A DNA stretch of 64,000 nt from Hevea brasiliensis (GCF_030052815.1 NC_079505.1:13432388-13496387), one strand, 5' to 3'; counted from the first letter of the stretch, positions 23,449-35,114 are shown. Numbers and translations are program-made. The notes: generated from the sequence alone by a model not told the origin.

Positions 23449-24104
23449 TGTAACACCCTAGGCAAATCCCACATCGACAAAACACGGGTGAGATGCTGGG
23501 TTCATAAGTTGACAATTCGTAACCCCCATTGACAGGTTTTAAAACCGTGAGGGCTTCAGCCCAGAGCGGACAATATCACTAGTGGGCCAGGCCATTACAT
23601 TTGTGGTATCAGAGCCGCTCCGCGTGCAACCTTGAGCGATGGTGGGGCAAACCTCAGCGAGGACGCTGAGTCCCATAAGGGGGGTGGATTGTAACACCCT
23701 AGGCAAATCCCACATCGACAAACACGGAGAGATGATGGGGGTTTATAAGTTGACAGTTTCTACCCCCTATTGACCGTTTTTTAAAAGCGGAGGCTTGACA
23801 GCAGGACAATATCACTCCATTACATTTGTGATATCAGAGCCGCTCCGCGTGCAACCTTGAGCGATGGTGGGGTAAACCTCAGCGAGGACGCTGAGTCCCA
23901 TAAGGGGGGTGGATTATAACACCCTAGGCAAATCCCACATCGACAAAACACATTGTAACACCCTAGGCAAATCCCACATCAACAAAACACGGGAGAGATG
24001 CTGGGTTTATAAGTTGATGGTTCGTAACTCCTAGTGACGCGTTTTAAAACCGTGAGGGCTTCGGCCCAGAGCGGACAATATCACTAGTGGGCCGGGCCAT
24101 TATA
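23449..24104 (+). mobile_element. Tandem TRIM (miniature LTR retrotransposon) nested in the Athila-like element
   Basis: LTRs start TGTAACACCCTAGGCAAATC and end in TTACA: 23449-23599 (151 bp), 23690-23824, a 39-bp stub at 23915-23953, and 23954-24104. Each internal part is only about 90 bp. It begins with TGGTATCAGAGC (23604-23615; mutated to TGATATCAGAGC in the second unit), matching an initiator-Met tRNA primer site, and ends with a polypurine tract AAGGGGGGTGGAT. The whole block is flanked by GCTAG at 23444-23448 and 24105-24109. No coding capacity is present. The LTR-internal-LTR-internal-LTR layout suggests LTR recombination or insertion of a multimer. Confidence 0.85.
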
Positions 24105-24267
24105 GCTAGCATATAATTTTGAAGCTTTTAGAGGGACTACATAAATAACATTGACTTTGAATTATAATTGTCCCTTTCAATTCACCCCCAAACTCATTTC
24201 TTTGTGTACTTGGGTGGTGAATTACTTTACATATCATAATTAAATTTGCTAGTCACTTCTCCCAACT

Positions 24268-24268
24268 A

Positions 24269-24346
<78 letters not shown>
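24268..24346. repeat. (ATT)n microsatellite
   Basis: About 26 uninterrupted ATT units inside the 3' non-coding part of the Athila-like element. Confidence 0.97.
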
Positions 24347-25824
24347 TTAGTGTATCTATCACTCAAAGAACTATTCTCATGGAAGGTAGGTAAGTGTTTG
24401 GGTTTATGGCTAGGCATTAATGTGGGTTCCAAAGAAATAGGAGGGATAAATATAGGCTCAAATTGATTCCAAAGGGAAATTTTTAAGTATGGTTGGCTAA
24501 GGCTAAAATAATGGTTTAAAATTCAAAGAATGCCTAGATCATTTCTTTTTCAAGTGCATGCTATGATTTCGCCTTGAAAGGTTTAGAAAGATTGTTCTAG
24601 GATTTGTGAGACATCAATTAGCTACTTCTCACCCTAGAGTTTTCTCTAAGCACTCAAAGTCAATGTAATTGATTGGGTGGCCCTTGGCTAAGAAGATATA
24701 AACTACAGCAAGAATCTAATAACTTTGCATCTATCCAGAACTTTCAATCCATCAAACCCTTCTAAAAGTAAGCTTAATTGCTCTTCAAAGTAATTCTCAA
24801 TCCTATAAGGACAAGGTAAAAATTTATTTTTATGATATGCATGATACTAAAATGAATGCATAAATCAAATTAAAATTAAGTGTTATCTATATGAAAACTA
24901 TATGCAAATGTATGTGTATGAGTATAGACATGTGTGTGATATATATATAAGTGTATAGATTATCTATATATGGATGAATGAAATGCAATAAATGAATGAA
25001 TGAAAATTTTAATAAATGAAAATTTTAAAGAAAATTTTAAAAATTTTGCCCTCACCCCCAAACTCAAATGAAACATTGTCCTCAATGTCTAAAATGAATG
25101 CAAAGATGAGCAAAATTGTGTGAACTAATCAATTAATGAAATATATACAATTGGGGATTAAATCAATATAAGCTCAAGAATTCCAAAATTGGCTCAAAAT
25201 GATATTAACAATGAAACTTTAGAGAGAAAAAGGTGAAAAAGTATCCCAAATGTATGAATTTACACTGCTTAAGATATTGCTTAACCTGTTGCGTAGGGTA
25301 AGCAAAAGCATAAGCATTGGCATAAGCATTGGCAAAATACCATAAGCATAAATAGTAAAAGGGTAAGCTGTTACCTCAAAATGATGTTAAACATATGCAG
25401 CTCAAAGGAAATTGTGCAACTCATCAATATCAACAAAATTAGGACTGAATAAAAGATAAAGTACAAAAATAATGTGCAAGAAGATGAAAAAGTGTAATGA
25501 AATAAAATCTAACAGTTAAATCAAGAATTAAACCAAAGAGCATTCATAGAATAACTATATCCATATTAGAAGATAAAATAAAATAAACTAAACTAAAGGA
25601 AATGAATGCAAATATAATCATAAAAACTAATTACCAAAGTATTACAACTATTACTAAAGTTTGAAGATTAAAATAAACAGATTACAAAATAAACCTAAAA
25701 CAGAAACTAAAACTGAATTGAAGAACTAAAACTAGTACTAAACTACTGCTACTGTTCAAGCTCTGCTGTCAAGGCTTTGTTGCTGCATTAGGGTGCACTC
25801 AGTTTGCAGGTGGGTTCATTGTAA
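24347..25824 (-). other. 3' non-coding region of the Athila-like element
   Basis: No open frame of note. It carries GCATAAGC/GGTAAGC repeats near 25270-25370 that resemble motifs in the LTRs. Long non-coding 3' regions are usual in Athila elements. Confidence 0.7.
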
Positions 25825-27555
25825 TCAAAGCTTGACGATTTCCAAATTTTCTATGAGTTCTTTCATTTCCTGGAGCATGTATTGGCCCCAATGATATAAA
25901 TTGTTATAAGATTGGGCCAATTTGTTGTAGAGCTCCAACATTTGAAGTTGTTGCTGCTTCTGCTTCTTTTTAAGAGATGAAAATCTCTTTTTAAGTTTCT
26001 TTTCTAGCTTCTTCTTTTGGTTGACCTGCTGCTGACCCAAGGTATCAATTTTAACTTCTAAGCTCTTCAAGGTTGCAAGGATATCTATGGTGTCAGGTGA
26101 GGGAACGGATGGTTGGACAGTGAAGCTGGCTACTTTGGATTCCAAGGATCTTAAGAGGGACAAAATATCTGCTGAAAACTGCGGGGCATTGGTTGTTTGG
26201 GGTTCTGCTGGTGCAAAGGTAGTTGGTTTTGCAGTACCACTGGCTTCAGATGCTGCTGTAACAAAGCATAGGTATGTCCTACTTTCTCACAAAGATCCAT
26301 ATGTAGCAACATTGTGCTGTCTATATATGATTCACCAGACATTGGCAGTAGCTTATATAGACTAGCATCAAAGCTAAATGAATTGGCTATGGTAGTTATA
26401 TACCCTCCAAAGACTATGCTACCTTTGGTATGCTGTGTGATAGTTTGGTGCCAATGAGTAGCTAGGAAATGGGCTGTGCTAACTTGTTTTCTCTCCTTCA
26501 TGCACCACAAGAAAAATAAATCTCCAGCACCCACAATGCTGTTACTGTGTTCCCTTCCTAAAACAGTGTAAGAGATAAATCTATGGAGGTATTTCAACAC
26601 ATGATCGACTATCCTAGAGGCTTTTGCTGTCCTCTGTCTGTAATAACCCCCATAAGGTGCAATTTCTTTCCAGAACTGTACAGGGTCATAAATGGTTTGT
26701 TGCCACTCAATACTTTTTTAGCCCGAACCCTGAAAACCAAAAATTTCATTCATAGAATCCATGTCTAACTCCCTATCAATGCCAACACATCGAAAATAGA
26801 TCACATCCTTATGCTCAGGTACTGTTGGTTTGAAATTCAGCCTTAAGGAACTCAAAAATTCCAAGGTCAAATCCTTGTACACTGGTTCCCTAATCCTAGC
26901 AAACTTAGTCCAGTTGACAGCATCTAAGTAGGCAAATACAGAGTCATAAATGCCTAACTCTTTTAAAATCTGCTCATCCATATATTTGTTTGCCAAAATA
27001 GGCTTAGAAGCTAAACTCTCATAAGCATTTTTCATATCCATGTCTTTAAAAGCCCAAGGTAATGGAGAAAGTACCTCCTCTATATCATTGGCAGATGACA
27101 CAGGTGCTACTGGAGCAGTGGCAGGCTAGAGAGAGTTTAAGGGTGACTGTGGTACAGGGGTTTGAACTGCTAGTGATGAAATTTGAGATGAGGACCTAGT
27201 TCTTTTGCTGACTGGCTCAGAGGGAAGTTGAAGTAGAGAGTTTAAGTCCAAAGGAACAGAGGGGGTTCTTTTTCTTTTTCCGACAGTGGCTTTCTTGGGT
27301 CTACCCGCAGCCATTTTAGTTTTACATTTAGATTTGGTTTGAGTTGGCGCAGGTTCAGACATTGGTTCTTGGAACTGAGTTTCAAAAATGGGTGTTTCAT
27401 TTTGTGGCTCATTTTGTAGCGAGAGGGGGGTCGGCGGAATGAGGGTTGGTGTTTGGTTTTGGGGTAGTCGTGGTGTTTGCGGTGGTGGCAATTGAGGTAG
27501 TGGTGGACTGGGACTGGGGTTAGGGTTCGCAGAAAAAAGAAGATGGAGTAGCCAT
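25825..27555 (-). pseudogene. Second ORF of Athila-like element (plant transposon-protein domain), broken
   Basis: The minus strand from about 27555 has a Pro-rich start, a basic patch (GRPKKATVGKRKRTPS), the domain common in Athila elements (VNWTKFARIREPVYKDLTLE, about 26930-26860), then ISYTVLGREHSNSIVGAGDL and YKLLPMSGESYID, and a C-terminal coiled coil rich in K/Q (KKKLEKKLKKRFSSLKKK, about 26020-25960). It sits where Athila elements carry their env-like or extra ORF. No signal peptide or membrane segment is evident, so I call it a second ORF, not envelope. A frameshift near 27510, stops at 27126 and 26718, and a frame change near 26155 break it. Confidence 0.7.
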
Positions 27556-28787
27556 TTTCAATTTGACAGAGCATTTAGATTTTCTAGGTTTGGGTTTGTG
27601 GGTGGACCACATCTTGGTTCTCACCATTTAATGAAAAGAAATAAACTCTTCAGCTTCTCTAGAAATGCCAGAAAAAATGGTGGAGGGAGGGGGTCGACAG
27701 AATGAAGCTTTGGTTTATCGGGAGTTTGGGTGAGGGCTTCATATAAAAAAAAAATGGCAGAAATTTTGGGCTTTTTAAAATGTAGGGCAGACATCTGGTA
27801 ATTTGGGTTATGCTTGGGGTTAAGCAGAATTTGCATAGGGTTCAGCAGAATTTGCATTGGGTACAGCTTAGTAGGCAACATCATCAGCAAGTTTTGGCAT
27901 ATTTTGAAAAAATTTGTGGTTTTACTTACCAAAAACAGTCCAAATGATATAGAATGCTATCATGACCCTCAGCAAATACCAAATACACACAAACACCATA
28001 AAATTGAGGAATTTAAGCTCATTATCTCTTAGAACTCATCAAATATAACATAACCATGAAGGGATTTGAAAGGTAAACAACTTAAATTAAGCATGGATTG
28101 TAATTACCTTTCTGCAAACCCAACGAAATGGTTTGATTTCCAATCTTATACCCAAAGCACATTTTCAGCAGCATTTGAGACAAGTTTCAGATATTCAAAA
28201 ATTGCAGAAAAGACATAGAAATTGACTTTTTAAGCAGTATGAACAGTAGCATAAACAGTAACAAAAATTAGCAGACTACAAAAACTAGCAACAATTCAAA
28301 CAAAAACATACAAATTTTAACAGACTACAAAAACTATATATACACTAAAAGGTAAAAATTAACAAACACTATTTTTGCACTTTAATAAAGCTAACATCAG
28401 TCCTAAATATCAAAATTGATCCTCATTTAAGTTACATTTCACAAAATTTACATAAGACATAAAATTAAACATGTGCTATCAAGTAGATTGCAATATTAGC
28501 AATTTAGCACAAGTTTAAAGGTGTTACTGTTCACTGGACTGGATAAAGTGCAGAATTTTGCTTTATACTTGCTTCCTTTTAATTCTTTCTTTTTGCTACA
28601 TGTGTTAATTTGCCCAATCTTCATGAATGACCTACAAAAGATAAACAAATGTCACTTTTGAGTTTAATGAGGGTAAAAGCTGAAAATGAACTGAAATAGA
28701 AGATTAATAAACTATAAAAGGATACGCTTGGGTTGCCTCCCAAGGAGCGCTTGTTTAAGGTCTTAAGCTTGACCTTCTTTTTAAAGC
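27556..28787 (-). other. Spacer between gag-protease and second ORF of the Athila-like element
   Basis: AT-rich and without coding blocks. Near 28738-28760, minus-strand AAGCGCTCCTTGGGAGGCAA matches the sequence that usually follows the pol stop in Athila elements. Here it follows protease instead. Confidence 0.7.
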
Positions 28788-31481
28788 TCATGGTGGTTGG
28801 AATTGGAAAATATTACCTCCCTTCACAACAGGTGCTGAAATGAATTTATACTTCAACTTTTTCCCATTATATGTGAAAATACCTGTTGCTTTGTTCAGAA
28901 TCCCAACTATATCTTGAAGATTATTCTTACAAATTTTAGATGAATCTCCTCTTTTGAGTGATTTTGATGGAGGCTTGAGCTTAACTTTTGAAGCTTCATT
29001 GTTAATCAAATGAGATGGTGAAGCTGACTTTTTCTTTCGCACTTTATGCTGATTGCATTGCATTGGAATAGCTTGATTTTCCTCTAGTTTAGTAACTTCA
29101 GTTTCAGCATCATGCTCTATAACATCTACCCTATAACAAGAATTCATCACAGCTGGTTCCTTGGAATGTTGGAATAAATTAAACTCTATTTCCTCCTCCC
29201 CCACTGTTAACTTCAATTTCCCATTCTTTACATCTATATTAGCTCCTGCAGTGGCTAAAAATGGCCTTCCAAGTATGATGGGCGTTCTTACATCCTCCTC
29301 CATCTCTAGTACAATAAAATCCACTGGAATGAAAAACTTCCCAACTTTTAATGGTACATTCTCTAAAATCCCAACTGGATACTTTATAGATCTGTCAGCT
29401 AACTGCAAAGAAATAGTTGTGGGCTTTAGATCTCCAACCTTTAACTTCTCACATATGGAAAGTGGCATCAAGCTAACACTAGCCCCCAAGTCACATAATG
29501 CTCTCTCAATACTTGTTTCTCCAATGTGACATGGTATGGAAAAACTTCTAGGATCTTTCAGCTTAGGTGGGAGCTTGTTCTGCAATATAGCACTGCACTC
29601 CTCAGTAAGTGCAACAGTTTCATAATCTTCCAACCTTCTTTTGTTTGATAAAATCTCCCTCAAAAACTTAGCATAAGAAGGCATTTGAGAAATGACATCG
29701 GTGAATGGAATGTTGACATACAACTTCTTTAAAACTTCAAGGAATTTCCCAAACTGCTTATCTAATTGTGCTTTCTGAAACTTCTGAGGAAAGGGCAATG
29801 GTGGCTTGTACGGTGCAGGAGGCACATATTTCTCTTTTATTTTCTTTTTATCTTCTTTCTCTTCATTTGCTTCCTTACTAGCTTTAGCTTTAGTTGAAGT
29901 GGATTCACTCTCACACTCATTTTTCTTTTCTTTCAACTTTACTTCAATTTCGTGTTCTTCCCCCATTACCTTTCCACTTCTTAAAGTAACAGCATTGCAC
30001 TGCTCCCTTGGATTCTCAGGTTGGCTAGGAAGCTTCCCAAAAGCTTTACTATTTGAAGAGCTAGCCTGTTGAGCTATTTGATTCCCTAACATCTTGTTGT
30101 GTGTTGCCATTTGATCTACTTTAGATGCTAATTGAGAAATCATATCTTGTTGACTTTGATGGCTCACAAGTAGAGTCTCAATCATAGCTTCTAATCTAGC
30201 TGTCTTGTCTGGTTGTGCTTGTTGTGGTAGAGGTGGAGCAGGTGCATTTTGAGGTTTAGGAATTCCAGGAGGAGGACCTCTATTCTGCTGAAAATTCTGA
30301 TGTTGTTGATACCCAGAAGGTTGCTGAAAATTTTGATGTTGTCCTTGTCTACCTCCCTAAGAGAAATTGGGGTGGTTTCTCCATGCTATATCATAAGTTG
30401 TAGAAAATGGGTTACCACCTGGTCTTTGATTGTAGTTCCCCACATAATCCACTTGCTCACATGAAAAATCTTGATTAAGTGTAGAAAAATCAGCTGCACA
30501 ATTAACATTTGCAGCTCCAACTTCTGCTGAATTACTAGAACCTCCAGCTGAAGATTCTACTTTCATGCTTAGCTTGTCCATTTTCCTTGTCAAAGCATCA
30601 AACTTAGCATTAATCATATTCATGGCATCAAGCTCAAACATACCAGCTGGTTTATTGATCTCATTCCTCTCACAACTCCATTGGTAGTTGTTATAAGCAA
30701 TTTTATCAGGAGCAGAAAAAGCTTCATCTTCAAATTTCTCCATAAGATCACCTCCAGAAGATGCATCAATTGTACTTCTAATAGCTGGTGAAACTCCATT
30801 GTAAAAGTGTTGAACAAGCATCTACTTAGGAATCCCATGATGTGGACATCTCCTTTGCAAATCCTTGTACCTTTCCCATGCTTCATACAAGCTCTCATCA
30901 TCTCTAGGTTTGAAAGAAGTCAGCTCATTTCTTAGCTTAGCTGTCTTGCTTAGTGGAAAATATTGAGCTAAAAATGCTTAAGAAAGTTCATCCCATGTTG
31001 TGATAGAACCCGGTGGCAAAGAATGTAACCACTCTCTAGCTCGGTCCTTCAAAGAAAAAAGAAATAATCTGAGTCGAATTACATCATCAGAAACTCTATT
31101 TATCTTCAATATATCACTGATCTCAAGAAAGTGTGCTAGATGCATATGTGGACTTTCACTTGGATTTCCTCCAAATTGTGATTGTTGTACCATCTAACAG
31201 AGTGCAGGCTTCAGTTCAAAATTATTAGCTTCTACTCTTGGTCTTATGATACTTGGCATGAAATCCCCAATGTTAGGATAGGCATGATCCTTTACAGAGC
31301 GGTTGTTATTGTTGTTGGGCATTTCTTCTTATAATTGCTCTTGCTCTTGTGCTCATTCTTGTTGTTGTTGAGCTTTAGTTTCAGCTTTTCTCCTTTTAGA
31401 TTTTGCTCTTAAAGCTTTTGCTGTCTTTTCTATTTTTGAATCAAAGAATAAATTGATTTCTTCACTTTTTGTTCTTCTCAT
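28788..31481 (-). pseudogene. gag-protease frame of Athila-like element, broken by stops
   Basis: One minus-strand frame runs from ATG at 31481 to 28788. The N-terminus (MRRTKSEEINLFFDSKIE) is followed by the gag core (HLAHFLEISDILKINRV, LKDRAREWLHSLPPGSITTW, YEAWERYKDLQRRCPHHGIP), a Gln/Pro-rich linker, and from about 29550 a retropepsin-like domain with ALCDLGASVSLMPLSICEKL (active-site D-L-G) and IILGRPFLATAGANID. Gag forms particles and protease matures them in active relatives. At least six in-frame stops (two upstream of 31322, then near 31196, 30978, 30822 and 30357) break gag. The protease part, 30185-28788, is open for 465 codons. No zinc knuckle and no RT follow. Confidence 0.83.
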
Positions 31482-31602
31482 AAAATAAAGTACCTGAAAA
31501 ACAAAATAAACAAATTCTCAGAGTAAAATGGTAAAAAGAAAATAAAATAAAATGCCCAAATTAACCAAACAAACAATTGTTCAATATCAAACAAAAATCA
31601 AA

Positions 31603-31620
31603 TCTCCAGCAACGGCGCCA
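31603..31620 (-). promoter_or_regulatory. tRNA-Asp primer-binding site of Athila-like element
   Basis: Minus-strand TGGCGCCGTTGCTGGAGA matches the usual Athila primer site for tRNA-Asp with two differences. It lies 52 bases inside the LTR edge that is defined by the 3' LTR and the target duplication, which is unusually far. Confidence 0.8.
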
Positions 31621-31672
31621 AAAACTTGATGGGGCGAATCCGCAAGTATACGGGTCGTCTCAAGTAATAAAG

Positions 31673-33339
31673 TGATGAATGAAGTATCGTTCCCACGAGG
31701 ATTTGCCGTTTGAGTACCAAACTATGAATGAAGCAATTATTTGGGCTAATGATTAATGAATGAATGGTAAATGTAAATGAGCGAAGTAAATTGATTAATC
31801 TAATTAGAATATGTGAAGAGCAAGCAAATAAATTCTAAATCTAGTTTGCAATTAAACTAAATTAATAATGGGTAATTTAAATGAAAATCTAATTATGTTA
31901 AAAGTGATTCCAGAGTTGGGGGTTTATGCATAAATTAATTGGGACTTGTCTTGGACATTCCAATTTTTAGGGAAAAATAGAGTTTAAAGGTGATTAATTC
32001 CAAATTCCTTTGATTTCTTTTTCAAGCAAACCAAAGTGTATTCTAAAATAACCAAACCTACTTTCGTATGTTATTTGATTACTCTAAAATCCATTAAGTT
32101 TTGTAACCGATTATTAATTCCTCTTAAAATCCTAGTTTATTTCTAAATCTAGGTGATTTTAAGTTCTAGTCCTTGATTATCTATCAATGACTTTCACCTT
32201 TCAGTCTTTCAATCAAAGATCAACACAATACCCAATGGGTACCAACATTAGGCAAGTAAATCAAGCACATAAGGAAGGAATCAAAACTCATATTTATATA
32301 AAATAAGGAAATACCCAGTCCAAATACACAAATTAATCTAAAACATATTTCCCAACTCTGAAATCTAAAGAGTTTACTCACTCATGATGGTATTTACAAG
32401 AAAGATTGATGGAAAAGTAAAGAAAAACATGATAAGAGGATTAAAATAGAAAAACCCAGTTAGAAGAACCCAAAACTCTGGTTTCTGGAGCTCCAAAAAT
32501 GGTTGCAGAAGCTCCTCCCCAGAAAGTGGCGTCTCTTCCTCTCTCTATTATATTTTCTTTCCTTTTTGTTTCTTTCTTCCTTTTCCTCTTTTTTTGGCAA
32601 AAACTAGGAAATGATGAATTTATATGGTCCCAAAAAGTTACCCTAAAAGTAAATAAGAGCCAAAGAGTGGATAGGAAATGAGGTGTAAAATTATCCAAGT
32701 CAGCAGCATTATTCACGTTCTGGGCAATCTGCTTAGGGTACAGCTTAACCCTAAGCAGCTTCTTAGCAAATTTCAACCTCTGGTCACACTGTCTGCTTAA
32801 GGTTAAATAGACCCTCAGCAAATCTCAGCAGACTTGAATAAAATGGGTTTTTCTGCTCATGCATGACTTCCAGCTTGACCTGTGCTGCACCTTAAGCACT
32901 GCCGCTTTACCCAAAGCAGGATCTTAAGCAATTCTCGGCAGGTTGTGGAGTAAAAGCTTGAATATGTAGGATTTGAGCCGTGCTTGACTTTCAGCTTGAA
33001 CAGGCTTAAGGTTAAGCTTATATGACATACCCTAAGCAACATCATAAGCAAAGTCTTAAGCAAATTTCGGCTAACTTGCTCTTTCAAAACTTGATTTCTT
33101 CAACTTTCCTCCATGCTTAAAGAATTCCAAATTTCTTCAAATCACTTCCTAATGCACTCATTGATCTTCGATTTGCCACAAAATCCTATCAAAAACAACA
33201 AAATTACAAAAATCAAATATAAAGTATTTAAATTTAACAAATAAGCTAAAATAAAGCTAAAAACATGAAATATACTAAAATATAAGGGCAAAATGAATGC
33301 AAAACTACCCTAAAATACCTATATGAAATGAGTGTAACA
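31673..33339 (-). repeat. 5' LTR of Athila-like element
   Basis: 1667 bp, homologous to 21222-22879. Its outer end (33339) abuts the AGAAC target duplication at 33340-33344. Together with the 3' LTR it defines the element. Confidence 0.9.
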
Positions 33340-33344
33340 AGAAC
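33340..33344. repeat. Target-site duplication AGAAC, right copy
   Basis: Pairs with 21217-21221. Confidence 0.88.
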
Positions 33345-34515
33345 TTTTATAATTATTTAGTATAACTTTAAAATTCTAAATAACTCTTCTATCCTTTTTT
33401 TAATTTATTAATAAAATTTTAATTATAGAATAAAAATGAGCAGTTCCCTTTCATATTAGGTGGATAACACGTTATGTTAAATTACAGTATTGAATTAAAA
33501 GGAAGATTTTATATATCAACCTTAAGTTATTGAATGATCATTTATTTAGATACTAATTAAAAAAATTAATTGAGTGATAATGGTAATTTTGCAATTGTTA
33601 ATTTTTTTTTTTATAGAATCGTTCTATAACTATAAAAATAAAATTATTTAATATATATATATTGATAAAAATTAAAGACTTTAAATTTTTATTAGACAAT
33701 TTGAACCCTTTTAATCAAAGATTTATACTGTGAACAGTCTTCCATGAAGATGAATGTCTAAAAATATTGTTTCCTCTTTGATCAATTAATTGTATTAGTT
33801 GGGAAGCTACCTAAAATTAGATATCTCGTACTAATTAATTACGAGGCAAAGATAGCACGATATTCATGCTCAATGACAATTGCAGCAATATAGGGACCAA
33901 TAATAAATGCAATGCCGTATATAGACCCATGGGTTCCATCGATTCTTTTTAGATTTATTATTTTATTAATAATTTTTAATTATATAATCTTTATTATATC
34001 ATTAATAAATTAACATTAAACCCAAAAATATCTTTTATTAATTTAAAATTCAATATTCTTAAATAATAATAATAATAATAATAATATAGAAAACATAATT
34101 ATTTCAATTTATTATTTCAAATTATAAATAAATAGTATTCCACCAAGTATACCCAAATTTAATAGTAGAAATTTAAATTTTAAAATTTTAAAATAAAGTT
34201 CAAAATATATTAAAAAATATTAAAATGATTAACAAAATTACGAAAATTTTGAGTTTTAAGAAAGTAATTGAAAGTTGAGTGACTACTTTAAAAAATACCT
34301 AAATTTAAGTGATTGTGAGTGAAAATTAACTCAAGTTAAATTAAAAACTTATAATATCTGACTTTATTGATATTTAAATTAAAATTAAATTAAAAAAAAT
34401 AAAATTAGCTGAATTCATTGAAATAATTTACAAAATTAGTGAGTTTGAGTAATAATAACCCCTACTTAATATAGGCTAAAACTTATCTATCGGTTAATAA
34501 TGATGATATTATCCG

Positions 34516-35093
34516 AAGTCGCCTCGAACAGACAGAAGTCATATGCCGACCTGAGCAGAAAGGATATAGAGTATGAGGTTGGCGATAAGGTGTTTCTTAA
34601 GGTATCACCTTGGAAGAAAGTGCTAAGATTTGGTAAGAAGGGTAAGTTGAGCCCTAGGTTTATTGGTCCATACGATGTTATTGAGCGTGTGGGTCCAGCA
34701 GCCTACAGGCTAGTTTGACCACCTGAGTTGGATAAGATCCACAGTGTATTCCATGTGTCGATGCTCAGGAGATACAGATCAGATCCTTCACATGTCATTT
34801 CAGCAGAGGAGATAATTGTGCAACCTGATTTGACATATGAAGAAGAACCCGTCAGAATCTTGGCACGGGAAGTGAAAGAACTCAGACACAAGAGGATCCC
34901 ACTAGTGAAAGTCTTATGGAGACACCACAACATAGAAGAAGCGACGTGGGAGAGCGAGAAGACACAAGAGGATCCCACTAGTGAAAGTCTTATGGAGACA
35001 CCACAACATAGAAGAAGCGACGTGGGAGAGCGAGGAGACGATGAGGCAGCAGTTCCCTCAGCTCTTCACATTAGGTAAATTTCGAGGACGAAA
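34516..35093 (+). pseudogene. Fragment of gypsy integrase C-terminus and chromodomain
   Basis: It matches 42922-43416 closely: YADLSRKDIEYEVGDKVFLKVSPW, the GPY-type motif (PRFIGPYDVIERVGPAAYRL), HSVFHVSMLRRYRSD, and a chromodomain-like end (VKVLWRHH, EEATWESE). A TGA at 34717-34719 and a 76-bp tandem duplication (34885-35036) break it. It is the 3' tail of a second gypsy internal region, cut on its left at the junction with the duplicated segment. Confidence 0.85.
34885..35036 (+). repeat. 76-bp tandem duplication in chromodomain region
   Basis: A unit starting GACACAAGAGGATCCC occurs at 34885 and 34961, near-identical over 76 bp. Since 76 is not a multiple of three it shifts the frame. The other copy (about 43293-43370) has one unit. 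Confidence 0.93.
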
Positions 35094-35114
35094 TTATTAT
35101 TAGAGGGGAAGAAT

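Larger units (their letters stand above)
21222..33339 (-). mobile_element. Athila-like Ty3-gypsy element without pol (non-autonomous), 12.1 kb
   Basis: Minus-strand order: 5' LTR 33339-31673, tRNA-Asp primer site 31620-31603, gag-protease 31481-28788, the conserved junction aagcgctccttgggaggcaa (about 28757), second ORF 27555-25825, long 3' region with nested TRIM, polypurine tract 22895-22880, 3' LTR 22879-21222. LTRs begin TG and end CA, and the element has 5-bp target duplications. Protease and the plant transposon-protein ORF place it in the Athila group. No reverse transcriptase, RNase H or integrase motif is present: the gag-protease frame runs straight to the sequence that normally follows pol. 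It would have to be moved by enzymes of related elements. Several stops show it is now decayed. Confidence 0.87.
19920..34519 (+). repeat. Segmental duplication, copy 1 (interrupted by Athila-like element)
   Basis: The parts 19920-21221 and 33345-34519 together match 47310-49518 at very high identity by eye. Copy 1 is split by the element 21222-33339. Relative to copy 2 it has about 25 extra bases near 19950 and about 250 extra bases near 34235-34480. The match ends at CCGAAGT (34513-34519), where copy 1 runs into gypsy sequence and copy 2 runs into unrelated DNA. Confidence 0.88.

Noticed and set aside
23539..23721. 60-residue minus-strand open frame, repeated at 63691-63873
   Set aside because: It covers the TRIM LTR, primer site and polypurine tract; its conservation comes from the TRIM, not from coding.
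23449..24104. Cassandra-type TRIM carrying a 5S rRNA-like promoter
   Set aside because: LTR ends and primer site fit a TRIM, but I could not see the conserved 5S rRNA promoter boxes in the LTR.
25825..27555. Retroviral-type envelope gene of the Athila-like element
   Set aside because: No signal peptide, transmembrane segment or cleavage site is visible. The recognisable domain is the plant transposon-protein type.
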